Shown here: piece after piece, positions 1 to 12,739 of the stretch
How the letters are laid out: the number at the start of each line of letters is the position of its first letter
Position numbering within the stretch: position 1 is the first letter of the stretch
Source of the DNA: Ligula intestinalis
Taxonomy: Eukaryota; Platyhelminthes; Cestoda; Diphyllobothriidea; Diphyllobothriidae
Direction of reading: 5' to 3'
Length of the DNA stretch: 64,000 nucleotides
Assembly (NCBI GenBank): GCA_036362985.1
Contig: JAYGXS010000002.1
Location: 15,153,257 to 15,217,256 of the forward strand
Made by a program: the position numbers and the translations under genes
Notes under the pieces: generated by a model
The model's input: only the letters and a program-made list of their open reading frames with translations
Told to the model about the DNA's origin: nothing
Databases searched by the model: none

Positions 1-299
1 CCCAAGTGTCCAACAGAATCACCACGTGAAGCTGATAAATTTGGCAAGCTCATTTTACCTTGTTATGCTTTTTACTCAGCTACTGGCACAGTTATAGCAT
101 CTAACAATATTAGTTGATTATTGAGCAGATTGCTTCCTTCTTACACAGAAGACCTCTCCTGAAACCTCAAGATGGAGTTTCGATACTGCAAAAGGTTGGC
201 CTGTTAACGGTAAATGACACCATGCGACATAAAGACATGGTAATATTTGAGCTATTTCTTAATAACTTTCAGTCAACTAATAAGATGACACAGCCTGGT

Positions 300-1145
300 G
301 TCTAGAGTTGAGAGGGCAGAAAGCAAGGAGAGCCCTGATCTGCTAGTATCACCATTCTTACTAATACTTACAGTATCACTGAAATTGTCCTATTCCTGTT
401 GCACTGACATAGACTGTCCTACTGTATCTACCGTAAACTGCATTGTCGTTCTGCTGTCCTCTAGGCTAATACTCGTAGTGTGATCTCTCTTTGCTGAGAG
501 CAACGGGATATAAGCCCTAGCATTGGCTCAGCCCGCATCACCGTTGACGAATGGTGGCATCAGTGCTAGCAACACTTCTTTTTGAGATTGAGGGGACATT
601 AACCCTGTGCTGACTTTAGTATTCCTGGCATAGGCACGTACCTATTGCAGCAGCATCGCAGTCCATACAGTTCGATGGATCGAGTTGAAAGTGCAGAAAC
701 CAAGGCATATGCATCTTTGTTCAGGACATCCAGCTCTATTATTATCCAAATGATAATCACTTCTACCTCATACAGACAGGGGAGTGCATAATGGGTGCGT
801 CTCCTTAAATAGAAGATACACAGGCAGTTCTTATAGTATACTATCTACTAGCCTCAGTAAGCAAACTTTCTAGAATTAGCACTTATATCATAGGCAAGCA
901 CCTATGGCATCAGCGTCTTATTCCGTACAGCTTGAGGGATCGAGCTGAGAGAGCGGAAGCCAAGGCAAGCACAGCTTTGTTCAGGCCTCTAAGCATGTAC
1001 TTTCCCGAAAAATTTAAACCCATATTCACCTTCCTTATTCAGATCAAGGGTATAGAAACCCTATGGAAGGCTCAGTCAGCGTCAACGCTGACAAATGGTG
1101 GCACCAGTTAGGTTGGAGGGGATATGAACCCTGCGCTGACTTTAA
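300..1145 (+). repeat. Diverged tandem repeat cluster
   Basis: Two segment types recur. A segment with GATCGAG/CTGAGAG followed by GGAAGCCAAGGC-like sequence appears near 303-345, 672-712 and 930-985. A second segment, with a CAGC.TCA..GTTGACG-type core, an ATGGTGGCA word and then AACCCTGYGCTGACTTTA, appears near 520-620 and 1075-1145. Order and orientation are kept, so this looks like an old duplication of a roughly 400-bp unit. No coding potential is seen. Confidence 0.55.
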
Positions 1146-1828
1146 TTAGCGTCAATTCTGAGTTACAATGCAGACTGAAATAGCAGTAGTGGTTGTTAAG
1201 CAGAACGAGGCCTGGCTTCTTAGGATCAGGCTAGACCCCTACTATAGGTGAGTGAGAGTACACAGTGCCGTAGTACCGGCGCAAAGTCTACTGTCCCTAT
1301 ATACTAAGTTTGGGCGGTGTTTACGGCTGCGGCCTACGCCCTTTCTCTGTGCGGCCATCTCGACTTGTCTTGACGCCGTTTAAACACAGTTGAGAGAGTT
1401 AGAGTGGGGTAGGTAGCGGCGCGCCTGCTATCACTATACCTGACCGCAGTCACCGTCTCTGCTCTTGAGTAAATGGTGGACATCTTCGCTTGTGATAGTT
1501 GAACTAAAACACACATGGGTTAGCAAAAATCGATCAACTACTGCAGCATTCGATAGTCACTGTTAAAAGTTGGCCATTTTTTAACTCGCATATATATCTG
1601 AACATGAGCTTACAACTAATGTTCGGAACTCCACCCAAAAGTATTGCATTATTTGTCAGGAATTTGATATATTTTCAGGCAAATTACTTGTGATGTCTGA
1701 AACGCTGTGCCGTAGGGCTCAATGTAGAGCCATCGCAGGCAGTCGCATAGCGAGATAAAAAAACGACAGTGTACATTTCTGACTTAATAGACATCCTCAG
1801 TCAGCTACCCTGGACACTATCTGCTGCC

Positions 1829-2020
1829 TCACCCGAGGTTCGAACACAGCACCTTGTCAGTTAGAAGTCCANNNNNNNNNNACGAACCCCACATATTCGC
1901 TATATGGCCGATCTCAACAGACAAAGCAACAAGCCCGTGCTGCAATGGTAGAGTGTTGCGCTCAATCAATGCAATGATAGAGCCGTTCCGTTTTTCTTGC
2001 CTTTGTCGGGTCCACGTCAA
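1829..2020. mobile_element. tRNA-derived SINE mosaic flanking an N gap
   Basis: Left of the gap, the minus strand has an RNA polymerase III B-box-like GTTCGAACCTCGGGTGA. Right of the gap, the plus strand (1908-1975) matches the SINE near 44544: a CTCAAC-GATAAAGCAACGAGC-type head followed by GGTAGAGTGTTGCGCTCAAT. Two half elements in opposite orientation meet at the gap. This could be a true rearrangement or an assembly join. Confidence 0.5.
1872..1881. other. Assembly gap, 10 N
   Basis: Ten consecutive N bases, the only ambiguous bases in the window. The round size suggests a placeholder gap of unknown length, placed inside repeat sequence. Confidence 0.98.
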
Positions 2021-2689
2021 CGAATAGTCTCAATAACCCAGAAATCATGACTTGATTCCAGCACTTCAATTCGAAAATGGCATATTGGAGACGGTTGACC
2101 AAACGAAATCATAAGTTCTCTCTACCTTCTTTCGGCTGCTGTTTACTCGAGAAACAAATCTCCTTCCTCTCGCCCGCGGAGGACAACAGGAAAATTTGGA
2201 AACGCTTGCATTAGTGGATAATCTTTACTCTTCATCTTCATAAATAAACTCAGAATTACTTCAGCTGAAGCTTACGTGTAGCGGTGCTACAGCCTACCTC
2301 CTCCAAATGCAAGATGCCACAGACTTGGTCTCGCGGGACAATCTTGGCCGCCCAGTCGCTCGACTCAGCGCGATGGCCGATGTCCACATACGAGGCGTTA
2401 TCTTTGCCCTTGGGCAGCTGTGGCTCACACACGCACCCCACACTGTTCGGGCCAATCAACAGCCTAAATCTTACCCACCCAATGCTCACTTTGGGTTCTT
2501 GTAACTATTCCCGCACTTCAGATCACGCCCCTCCTGTGGAATGTCATGCTCTCCGTAGTCACTCTTCTGCCTGCTCATTCTTCGTTCCTCTGTGTACACA
2601 ATAAACTACTCCTACTATTCTGGTTTCCATTGAATTCTATTCTAGTAAGGAACCATGGTCAGAAGATTGCAATTGCTAGGGTTTGATCT

Positions 2690-3715
2690 ACTTAACCCCC
2701 TGCGATATATTCTGTCGCATGGTCCAGATAGAATTCATCAACTCCAGAATTGGTCGACCTAGTGTGCGAAGTGGTGTCAACGACATTTCAAAAGTCCACG
2801 GAAGATGGCAAACTACCGGTGGAATGGAAAACTGTCTTTGTCGCCCGATGCACGAAGATGGACCCAGATCGGAGTTTGAAAACTACAGTCCCATTAGTTT
2901 AACGTGTACTTTGTGGGATAACATTTGGTCCAGCCAGATAATAGACAGGAGAACGTATCCCAACATGGTTAATCTAGTTGAATAGAATAAGGCGTGGAAG
3001 GCCATAGTGTCAGGGAGGATTTACTAAGGTAGGAACAAGCGTAGTATGTAAGCAATAGGAGAAGTGACTTCCAGACGAGTGCAGTCCAGAGTCGCATTCC
3101 GGCAAGTCGATCACCGGGTCTGGAGGTCTGCAACCGAACAGTGAGTCGTCGGCTCTGGAAGTGAATGAGCGTAAACAAATCGTCCGCACCTCGGGCACTG
3201 GTCTAACCTTGAGAAGTGGTTGGCTAGTGAGACTAGACCGCCTTGAGAAAGCCAGACAGGAGTGACCTTGAACGGAGGCCTTGACTATGTTGTCTTGCGG
3301 ACGCGTGGTTGTCGCGCCCGGCATGACCTAGTCCGCGCGGCGTTCGAGGAAAGCACGACTAAGAAAGAGGGTCGCTACAACTTTGAGTAAGGTCATTGGA
3401 AGATTTCTTAGGTGTTACTTGATAAAGTATCTGGAGCAGACGAAAATCTATATGTTGCTAAGTGTGACTTTTAAGCCACATCAGCTACCCTCACATAAAA
3501 TTTGGCAACTGGGTATCGAAGATCACTTTATCAACTGGATCGGAAGTTTTCGATCATGCAGGCTGCTAAAGGTAATTATTGATATAACAGAATCCAGATG
3601 GGTACCAGGAGTAAGTGGTATTTTATGTACTTGCAAATCATCGATAGCGCGGGAAACCATAAGCCATGCCGATGATACGCAGGAGCTACTACGCATTAGA
3701 TGTTAAGTGTTTCCT
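2690..3715 (+). pseudogene. CR1-like LINE reverse transcriptase relic
   Basis: Three frames carry pieces of a non-LTR reverse transcriptase. Around 2800-2910 there is a LPVEWKTVFVAR-like finger motif and NYSPISLTC (consensus NYRPISLTC). Around 3480-3690 there is a palm segment with LGIEDHFINWIGSF, ITESRWVPGVSG and an ADD remnant. A 400-bp segment (about 2990-3380) without RT similarity lies between them. Frames change several times, so the copy is dead. The clade call, CR1/jockey-like, is by motif style only. Confidence 0.6.
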
Positions 3716-4180
3716 TAAACCTTATACAACAATATTTTATGTTTCCTGTATAACAGTATATCTACTTCAAATTGAATGTACTGCGCATCATTTGTATTAG
3801 GATCTTTAAAGGCAATGTCTTATACCCTTACGCATACTGGTCTATACTAACATGTACTTGAATTTATAATCGCGAATGTACACGAATAGGGCACACAGTA
3901 AATGCGTGCGGTGATTCGATAGATGTTACTAAATTGTATACATAATAATAAATAATAAATAAATTTTATATTTTAGGCCCGAAGGGCCTCGTCATTGTAA
4001 ACTTGTGCTGTGGAAAAATAAATACAAAGTTGATAAATGCTGCTCTCCATGAACAACCACATAGGCAGCGGGAGCGTTTAGTACTGTTGGCAGATTCAAT
4101 TAATACCCAACAACATATCGTTATTTTAAAATGGTAGTCAACACTCTCTGAAAACGCATGGTGGACTAAGGAGGAAGCAG
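3716..4180. other. AT-rich stretch, no gene
   Basis: A low-complexity AATAATAAATAAT run near 3946-3970 and no conserved coding sequence. It probably includes the 3' flank of the preceding LINE relic. Confidence 0.5.
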
Positions 4181-6344
4181 TAAAAAACTCCTACCATTAA
4201 AAAGGGGGGCAGAGTTCAGCGGACCCCCACTTAAAAAGAAAACAAAGCGTAGGAGAAAAGAACTTCTTCTGCAAAATAAAGGAGGTTGATGGATAGGATT
4301 GATTGTAGTGCAATGAGAAAGGACTGTTGATGAGAACGTATGAGGGTTGGAAATGCTTCTTGTCAATTGGAGAAATCATATAGCAGCAGAGGCTGTCGTT
4401 CACCACTGTAACACCGCCCGACTGGCTTCATGATCAACCATCAAAGAGGTGAGGCCGGAGGAAGCCATTGCGGACAACAGGGTCGACAAGATGACGAAAC
4501 GGCAGAGGTCATGTGATCATCACCGAAACGCCGGAGATGCGACCTTGTGGACTGCGGAGTCCAGCGACGAGCTGGCGAAAATAGCAGAACCACAGTGAGC
4601 ACGATTAGAGACCATGAAGCCCATCGTCACGGTTTTAAAGCGTGGAACGGAGAACGGCAATGATGACCAGACAGAGACAGGGACGAAACATCGTTGCAAA
4701 TATCACTCTATAGAGGAAGAAATAGACATATATGGCAAACAATGTAATATAAATATAATCACCTCAAATACTAGAAGGACCTTTTTCAAAGTCCAAAAGT
4801 TGTTTGTTTGGGAAGGAGACGGATAACAAGGACTTTATATCTTTTGAAGTTCAGTGTTTGCGTAATTTGACTTTAAAAACTACTAAGTTAGATGACAGCC
4901 TAATTTCGAGGGGAATATTATTCCAGAGGAAGGCATATTTGCAGGCTAAGAAGTGAGAATGGTTCGAGGTGGAGCTAAATGGTGGTGCAATAATCCTAGA
5001 GGAATTACGAGTGGCATAAGGTCTATCTGCGGGAATAAGAGTGTCAATTCGTGGGAGGTTAGGGGTAAGGTTAACGCGAAAAAGGAAGCAGAGGCCCGCT
5101 TCGAGTCTTCTGACCCAAAGAAATGTCCTGTTCGCTAACTGACATCTCTCCGTATAAGAAATAGTGGATCGAGGAAGAGCAAATATTTTGCGAGCAAATA
5201 TCCTCTGTACATTTTCAACTTAATCGCGGTCAGAAGCATTCATTAGACCAAAGAGGGGACGGCAATATTCTAGGATGGGTAGAACATACATGCGATAAAG
5301 TTTTAACTTTATTTCCAGCAGGGAGGAATTATGTGATATAAAACCACATATCTGTGCAGCCTTCGCAGATATATGATCCGCATGTGGTGACAATGCTTGT
5401 TTATTTGTGTAGCTTAGACCTTAGTCTTTTATGGTGGATCGTTCTAAAAGTGGAGTATTTTGAAAGATTAGTGGACGAGGAAGCTTGGCGGGACCGAAAC
5501 ACGTGAAACTACAATTTTATGGAGAGAAGTCCATCTGCCAGGTAGCACCCCAACGTGAGAGTGTAAGCGGGTCCGCGTTTATTTTATCAACGCGTATATT
5601 GGCTGTGTTCTTAGAAAATGAGTATATGCATTTGAAGTCATCTGCATAAATGAGATTTTGTATTTTTTACAACAGTCGACATTTCATTTATATATAGAAT
5701 GAAGAGTAAAGGACCCAAGACAGTGCCTTGAAAAACGCCACTCGTGATCAGCTGAGCAGTGAAGTAACTATTACCTACTAGGACCTTCTGGCTGCGGTTA
5801 GACAAGTAGGAACCGAGGAAGTCGAGGAGAGGGGGATGGATGCCAATGGCTTACAATTTTGCCAGAAGCCATCTGTGCGGTACCTTTTCGAAGGCTTTGC
5901 TCAGGTCAAAGTAGATAACAACCACGGATTGCCGCTCATTACGGAGGGAAGTGACGTAGTAAAGAAAAGCTAAGTGACACGTCTCGCATGATCGCCCGGG
6001 TAGAAAACCATGCTGTGAGTCACTTAAAAGCTTGTTTTCTAGGCAAAAATCGAGAATTTGATTAAAAATTATCTTTTCCAGAGGTTTGGCTAGTGCCGAG
6101 GTTTTATGAACACTGCGGTAGTTATTTATATCCAAACGAGATCCTAACTTAAAGACTGGATGGATGTCTTCCAAGTGTCAGGAAAGAAACCATTTGAGAA
6201 ATAGACTGAAAAATATATGGCTAAGTAATTTGGGAAAGGTCGACACTCTTTTGGCACTGAGTTGGGAATACCATCATTTCCCGAAGAGTGCGAGTTTTTT
6301 AGACGAAGTGTATGCTTTCGAATTATTTCTATGGATATATCAAT
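4180..6344 (-). pseudogene. LINE copy I, 3' half: RT and C-terminus
   Basis: Read on the minus strand from 6344: LKNSHSSGNDGIPN, FSNGFFPDTWKT, then HPVFKLGSRLDINNYRSVHK, QHGFLPGRSCETCH, VIYFDLSKAFEKVPH and VFQGTVLGPLLF. These are RT motifs in normal order. The YADD region and thumb are degraded, and a C-terminal segment lies near 4940-5140. A region homologous to the 3' UTR of copy II reaches about 4180. Stops and frameshifts are frequent. It belongs to the CR1/jockey superfamily by motifs. Its 5' half lies at 14623-15425. Confidence 0.7.
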
Positions 6345-7914
6345 GTTCGGAATTCGGAATTCGGAACTTGGAATTGATATTTTTCAGCTCCGGTACGGCA
6401 CTATCTGTACAAAGTAAATTTTGAAAAAATAAAAATTCTAAAAATAATTTCACAATATGTGCAAGTAGACGTAGAAAGTCGTAATAATGTAAGCAGAAAA
6501 TTGTCCTTTAGGGGCAACATTTAGCAATTTTTTGCAGGTAATTTTGAACTAATAACGAAAACTTATGGCAGTTAAAAAAACTCTTACAGTGAAAATGGAG
6601 ACAGTATTCAACGGGCCTCCACGTTCAAAAAGTGTGTAAGAGAAAAAAACTGCTTAGGAAGATAGTAGTAGGAACATAGTAGTAGAGCAGAAATAGGTGT
6701 GGGTGGTCTGAGGAAGGTGAGTAGTCAACGAAACTGCAGCATTTTAGACTGAGTATTTCCGCGTGGCTTCGTTTGATTTAGCGGTGGTTAATGGAAACAT
6801 CTAGGTTCTCGGGAGACACGAGGCAGAGAGAATAGTTTCAAGCGGATCTCTAAAATTCCCGATGGTCCTTTCTCGGAGTCAGGGAGAAAGCTGCTCAGAA
6901 AAGATGAGGAGAAGAGAAGGTTAATAGAATCAGTGTTAAGATAAATGTGCAGTCTCCGATTGAAAGCAGACAGTCTAGTTAACGACCTTATTTCGATTGG
7001 CAAGTTATTCCAAAGAAAGCTATATCTGGAAGCAAAAAACAAAGAGCGTTTACATGAGGAAGATGCAGGAGGGGGTATAACAAGTGCCAAGTTTCGTAGG
7101 TTGTAGGGACGGCTGACGTGGTAATGACAGAAGTCCTGGGTAAATTTGTGCTATTATTAAGCCGAAAAAGGAAACAAACGCCTGCTTCCAATCTCCTGAC
7201 CCAAAGGAACCTTAGTTTCGTTAATTGACATCTTTTTGAATAACAAGTATTAGAAGCTGTCGGATACAGCAGTTTTCGTGTGAACTTATTCGAATTTGTT
7301 CAATTTTTGAACGGCTAGCTTCATTCATGAGACCGAAAAAGGGGCAACGGTATTCTAAGATGGGAAGCACGAACATAGGATAAAGTTTTTATTTCATTTC
7401 AGTAAGGTAGAAATTACAAGAAATAAAGCCGCAAATCTGTGTGGCTTTGGCTGTAATTCTATCGGCGTGAGGAGAAAAGTTTAATATATTGGTGTAGCTT
7501 TATCCTAGGTCCTTGATACTGGAACATTCAGTCATTGGGTAACCTTGAAAAATAACAGGTTGTGGCAGCCTTTCAGGCCCAAAGCACATGTATCGGCACT
7601 TAGAAGGTGAGAACTCTATCTGCCATGTTGAGCTTTATGCCAAAAGAGCGTGCAGATCAGAATGAATTTGTTCAAGGCATCTTGCGGCCGTAGAGTTAAA
7701 GAAGGAGTAAAAACACTTGAGATTATCTGCATAAATATAAGATTGGGAGTGTTTAACCTTCAATGAGATATCATTTATGCAAAGCAAGAAGAGCAGAGGA
7801 CCTAGCACGGTACCTTGAAGGACACCACTTGAAATTTCGGTAGGAGTAGAGTATGAGGATCCCACTAAGACCTTTTGCTGTCGATTTGAAGATAAGATCT
7901 GATGAAGGAAATTT
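6345..7914 (-). pseudogene. LINE copy II, 3' half: RT palm to tail
   Basis: From 7914 on the minus strand: NFLHQILSSNRQQKVLVG, GVLQGTVLGPLLFLLCIND and YADN (the catalytic YADD altered). A C-terminal segment at 6788-7090 has SLFWNNLPIEIRS-like sequence. The 3' end is a short ATTCCGA-type repeat near 6345-6375, typical of a CR1-like tail. It abuts copy I exactly at 6344/6345. The 5' part resumes at 13188. Confidence 0.7.
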
Positions 7915-8269
7915 CGCGCGCGCTTCAAATTGCGGTTTAAATTTCTTGTCCTTCGTAGGAAATATTATTTTCGGGATTTCGGTTCACCTTGCCCTCTGGC
8001 GGACTTTCGTTGTTAGCTATTGGATTCACTTTCGCAATAACTCCAGCCTCAAAAGACACGACAGGACATTAGTCAAAACGAGCATCATCTCCATCACTGC
8101 CTTCTGTCAACAATTCTCCCGGATTCCAGCTCTCTACAAATGGCTGAGTCGTTTCAATAACCTTTTTCATACAGTTGAACGCTTTATACATATTGCATAG
8201 AGCTTTAATATCGTTTATCGTCAGTCTGATCTATTATGGGAGACAAAAATAAACGTGTAGAAAAGCTTG

Positions 8270-8350
8270 TAAAAGCTGCGGCGCGAGAGGGACTCGAACC
8301 CAAAACCTGTAGTTCGTCAGTATCAGTCGTTACTACCACACAATCAGCGT
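8270..8350 (-). repeat. tRNA-like segment (B box)
   Basis: On the minus strand the sequence TTTTGGGTTCGAGTCCCTCT matches the pol III B box, preceded by a GATTGTGTGGTAGT A-box-like stretch. It looks like a SINE head in the 5' part of the CR1-like LINE. I see no full tRNA cloverleaf. Confidence 0.4.
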
Positions 8351-8615
8351 CAACTGTAGACTCTAATTTAATTTGGTTTAAAACCCCTAGTCGTAATTTC
8401 GAGGGCAGAAGTCGCAAGATTGATGCGACGAAATCACCCCCGCTAAAAGGGCTAAAAGTCTCTCGAGTTCAGTAGACTCAATTTACGAACACCAAGTTGA
8501 GTGTCTAATCAACTCCTCCACGAAGACACAGGATGACAGCAATCAAAATCGGTTATTAACAGTCAAAAAGCAATCCATTTTATTATTTGATTCACTAACG
8601 GTCTGTTGTGAAAAG

Positions 8616-9735
8616 ATGGTAACAGAAAAAATTGAAACTATGTGCGATACAGCTTTGGAAGACTGGAAGGAATGTTCGCCAGTGCCTGCATTCGAAATCC
8701 CGACATCATCGCAACAAGGAAAAAAAGTCATACCACCGCCCGGATTCGAACCCTGGGCCCTTCGCGTAGAATTCGAACGCCTACCTCTCTTCGCCACCAC
8801 GGGATGGTGCAACAGTTTCCAAATTCCCTTACTAACTACGGAAACTCGATCTAGAAGTTCTTTGAAATCTCATCCTGCCAAGCGAACTGAAAGTCGTAAA
8901 AGTTTAAGGGATGTAACTCATGAAGATGAAGCCTCCGTATCATATTTTACCCTTTTGAACAAATTTACAAACATTGAGAAGGTAGTTAATAGTCTGAGAG
9001 TGGAGATGGAAGAGCTGAAATTTTTTTCTCTATTTCTCCCTCGTGAGGAGAAACCGGCGATGCGTGAACTTGAGCGAGGAAACCTAACGTACGGAGAAAC
9101 AAAATCCCTCGCCGAAGTGTCTAAGCACAAAAATGATCCGGCAGCCAGGGTGCTTGACGGAGTTGGTAGTCTGCCGTGGACAAGGGAAACGGTCAACCCA
9201 CTGGCTTCCAAGAGAACGAAGAAGCGCTTTCGGGCTCCCAAAAAAGGCCAACCAAGCCCAAGTGCTAATATAAGTTGGCCGAACTTGAGCACGAGCCAAA
9301 CAAAAAGGGCACCTTTGCAGGCCAAAACGAACAGGAGCGCTGAACCTCGAAGCGAATCTGTCCTAACAAACCCTAGAGAAACAGAAGGGGACGACAGTCG
9401 GAAGGTGATTACTACTCGTATAAACTGCATAGTCATAAAAGGCATGGCAGAAGGTACTTCCGATACCCCGAAATCAAGATAAGAAGAGGACAGGAAGTTA
9501 TTGAAAGAATATCTGAAATTCCTCCTAAAGGGTGAGGAAAAAGTCGAAGTTCTAAAGGCATTCTGAATGGGCCGTATAACAGACTCAAAAGATGAACAAC
9601 GCCAACCAAGACCGTTGAAGGTTGTCCTGAAGAGTGAGGCTGAGGTCCAGCTATTGTTAAGCAGGAAACCAATACTTAGATACTCACACCTGATGGTTTT
9701 TTTTAGCGGGATTTTTCCCCCGTGGAGCGGGAGAA
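8616..9735 (+). pseudogene. CR1-like LINE ORF1 / N-terminal region
   Basis: An open frame of 288 residues (8616-9482) continues after stops to the endonuclease frame. The first ~70 residues translate a tRNA-like SINE segment (a B box on the minus strand at 8725-8810 gives PPPGFEP). The true element protein probably starts later, near SVSYFTLLNKF (about 8926). There follows a basic linker, then NCIVIKGMAEG, LLKEYLKFLLKG and PLKVVLKSEAEVQLLL, the conserved ORF1-like domain of flatworm CR1-type elements as I recognise it. TAA after KSR and TGA after KAF break it. Confidence 0.55.
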
Positions 9736-12525
9736 ATGGAGATTGCTAAAAGTAGAACTCCACAGGAGATGCGAACTCGGCGAGAGCAATCTTCGAATTC
9801 TGAACGGGGAGATCGTCCATGTCCCGAGGTCACTCCTCTGGAGAAAGCCGATAACACTAACAGCCTAGTCGGGATGGACAACAGTCCGTCTCCATCAGCA
9901 CCGACAGCTCCCTGCATGCAATCTCACGCAAGAGGCAACCGACTGCATAAAGTGGTGAATAAGTCTAAATTGAGCTTTCTTTACACTAATGCCCAAAGTC
10001 TTCCCTCAAAAATTGATAAACTCAAGGCAGTACTTTCGGAGCGGAAACCTGATGTAGTTGCCTTTACGGAAACATGGCTAAAAGCAGAAATCGCGGATTC
10101 GGAGATTTCGATTCCAGCATACCAGCTTTTCCGCAAAGACCGCCAAAACCGACAAGGAGATGGGGTTGTCGTGTATGTCAGAACTGAAATCTCTGTTGTT
10201 GAAAGAAAACACACTGTAGCCATGGAGTATGAGTCCGTCTGATTAAATATCAAGATGGCGAATTCACAGAACCTTGAATTCCTGGCCGTTTACCGGCCAC
10301 CAAACATTCTGAGTGGAGCCGACGACTCGCTCCTTGGTCTGGTGAAAGAAGCCGCTAGCCACCAGGAGGTTCTCATCGTTGGTGACTTCAACGCCCCTGC
10401 AATTGAATGGAACAACCTGACAGTGGAGACGGCGTCAGCTTCCTTTAGTTCCAAATTGATGGATCTCACGCTTGACCTATCTCTAGTTCAGAACGTTAAG
10501 GGCATAACCAGATTTCGAGAAAACCAGCGGGCTACTTGTTTGGACATCATTTTTACGAAGGAGATATCCTACATAGATGAAGTGCATTCAAGTGCTCCGC
10601 TCGGTAAGAGTAACCATACGACGCTAATGTGGGATTACTCACTCCATACTCAACGGCTGAGGAAAATGGAGGACCAGCCAAACATATGGAAGGCAGATTT
10701 CAATTCAATGAAGAATGCACTATTGTCCATGAATTGGGACCGCCTACTCAAGGGGGATCCGGAGGAGGATTGGAGATCACTCAAGAGGGTTGCATTAGAT
10801 CTGCTTAAGCGCTTTTGTCCGGTCAAGGTACACAAGAAGACTAGTCACCCTGCCTGGTTGACGAGAGACCTTAACAGGCAACGGAAGAAGAAGAATAGGA
10901 AATGGAAGTTATTCAGGAAAACTGGGTCGCCAGTACACCTCGAGGAATTCCGACACCAAAGAAATGCAGTAAAAAAATCAATTCGCCAGGCCAGGGAAAA
11001 CTATGAATCAAGAATCCTCCAACAGGTCGCAGAAAAGCCCAAAATTCTATTCCGCTATATTCACAGTAGATTAAAAAACAAGGATCCTGTCGCAGTACTC
11101 AAGAATGGTGATGGCGGAGAAGTCGTTGAGAATGACGAGAAAGCCGAGTACTGTAGCCGGTTCTTTGCCTCGGTATTCACTAACGAAACCGACCTTCATT
11201 TTGATAATGCCAACAGTGCTGATGTAAACGCCGGTCCAGCACTTCATTCTCTACTATTTCCAACATCTGTAGTTGAGTGGGAGCTGCAGAGCCTCAAAGA
11301 AGCAAAGTCATCCGGTCCAGACAGTATACCAGCCAAGTTCTTGAAAAAAATTGGCAAGCGAACTCTCAGAGCCCCTAACATATATATTTCGTTCTTCATT
11401 TAAACTAGGAAAACTGCCATCCAAATGGAAAATGGCGAATATCTACCCGATATACAAGGGCGGAGCCCGAACGAAGGTTAACAATTACCGGCCCGTCAGC
11501 CTAACTTGCATTTGCTGTAAGGTGATGGAAACGATAATTAAGAAGACGACAATGGAGTTCTTGGAGGAGAACAACCTACTGTCAGGGCTCCAACATGGCT
11601 TCAGAAAGAACCATTCTTGCCTTTCCAGCCTTCTACTCTCCACTGAGCAGTGGACTCGCACACTAGATGAAGATGGTAAGGTTGACGTCATCTATACGGA
11701 CTTCAAGAAGGCATTCGACAGCATCCCAAATAAGCGTCTAATGTATAAATTGTCAGAAATTGGCATATGAGGAAACCTGCTGGCATGGATCACAGATTTT
11801 CTCACAGGGCGATCGCAAACTGTGTGCATCGGTGACTCAAAGTCAAGCCCTACATATGTTCTGAGTGGCGTCCCCCGAGACTCTGTCTTAGGGCCACTGC
11901 TCTTCCTTATCTATATCAACGACTGTGTCAACGACCTGGGTTGCAGCGCTATCATGTTTGCCGACGACGTCAAACTCTGGAGAGCCATCAGGTCTGACGC
12001 CGATAGGAAAGCGCTTCAACAGAGTCTCAATCGACTTAGCTGCTGTTCTACTCGTTGGCTTTTAAACTTCAACATTAGTGAGTGTGTGGTTTTTAGACTC
12101 CGTACTAGAAGGACTGATGAGGAGAACGATTACTTCCAATACCTCCTCGATGGGCACCCGCTTTCAAATGTGAATGAACAAAAGGATATTGGTGTTCTAA
12201 TAAATTCCTCACTTAAACCATCTACTCAGTGTGTAAAGGCAGCTAAACGCGCGACGCAGGTGCTGTTTGCGATTAGGCGGGGATTCGTCAACATTGACAG
12301 GGAGCTCTTCAGGAAAACCTACGGAGCGTTTGTTTGGTCCCACTTGGAGTATGCTGTCCAGGCCTGGCGTCCGTGGTTCAAGAAGGATAACCTGCACCTG
12401 GAACGAGTGCAGGTGAGGGCTACGAATATGGTCAAGAATCTTGGTCATCTGCCTTATTAAGACAGACTGACCGAACTTGATCTTTTCCCTCTCAATTATA
12501 GGCAACTCCGCGGGGACCTCATACT
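9736..12525 (+). pseudogene. CR1-like LINE endonuclease-reverse transcriptase
   Basis: Endonuclease: TNAQSLPSKIDKL, FTETWLKAE, GDFNAPAIEW, SNHTTLMWD. Linker: RHQRNAVKKSIRQARENYES, then RFFASVFTNETDL. RT: SSGPDSIPAKFLK, WKMANIYPIYKGG, NNYRPVSLTC, QHGFRKNHSC, IYTDFKKAFDSIP, LLFLIYINDC and FADDVKLW. Damage: TGA at 10240 (W expected), a frameshift in the A-run near 11345, TGA at 11768, TAA at 12458, and GVPRDSVLGP where GVPQGSVLGP is usual. The palm aspartates are intact. The C-terminus is displaced to 12740-13059 by the insertion at 12525. Confidence 0.8.
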
Positions 12526-12739
12526 GAAGGCTGAAGGCAGACCTGTCTCCATAACACATGTGGTAACCGTGTCGACTTCTTACTTTGAGCATTTTGTTAT
12601 CTTTGACTGTTTACTCTTGAGCTTTTTGGACCCCATAATTGATCTTATTTTTACTCTCCGTGAATGGAGCCACTTTTTTGCTGAAAATTTTGATATTATC
12701 ATCAAAATATAGTTCTCTATCTATCTATCTATCTATCTA
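12525..12739 (+). mobile_element. 215-bp insertion with TSD and ATCT tail
   Basis: The LINE coding sequence stops at RGDLIL and resumes at TYRIVRGQDCALEF. Between them lies a 215-bp insert bounded by TCATAC on both sides (12519-12524 and 12740-12745), as expected of a target-site duplication. It ends in an ATCT tetranucleotide run (about 12711-12739), typical of a target-primed retroelement tail. The insert has no coding potential and looks like a 5'-truncated or non-autonomous retroelement. Confidence 0.6.

Larger units (their letters stand above)
1..2680. other. Gene-free repeat-bearing stretch
   Basis: No conserved protein is visible on either strand. The stretch holds diverged internal repeats (about 300-1145), a tRNA-like SINE mosaic with an assembly gap (1829-2020), and an AATAAA signal near 2601 (+) with no recognisable upstream gene. 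Short reading frames at 2256-2604 overlap on both strands and match no family I know. Confidence 0.6.

Noticed and set aside
4440..4590. Similarity to 24940-25025
   Set aside because: Shared words (GCAGAGGT, ATCATC.CCGAA) are short and spacing varies; not enough to call a repeat family by eye.
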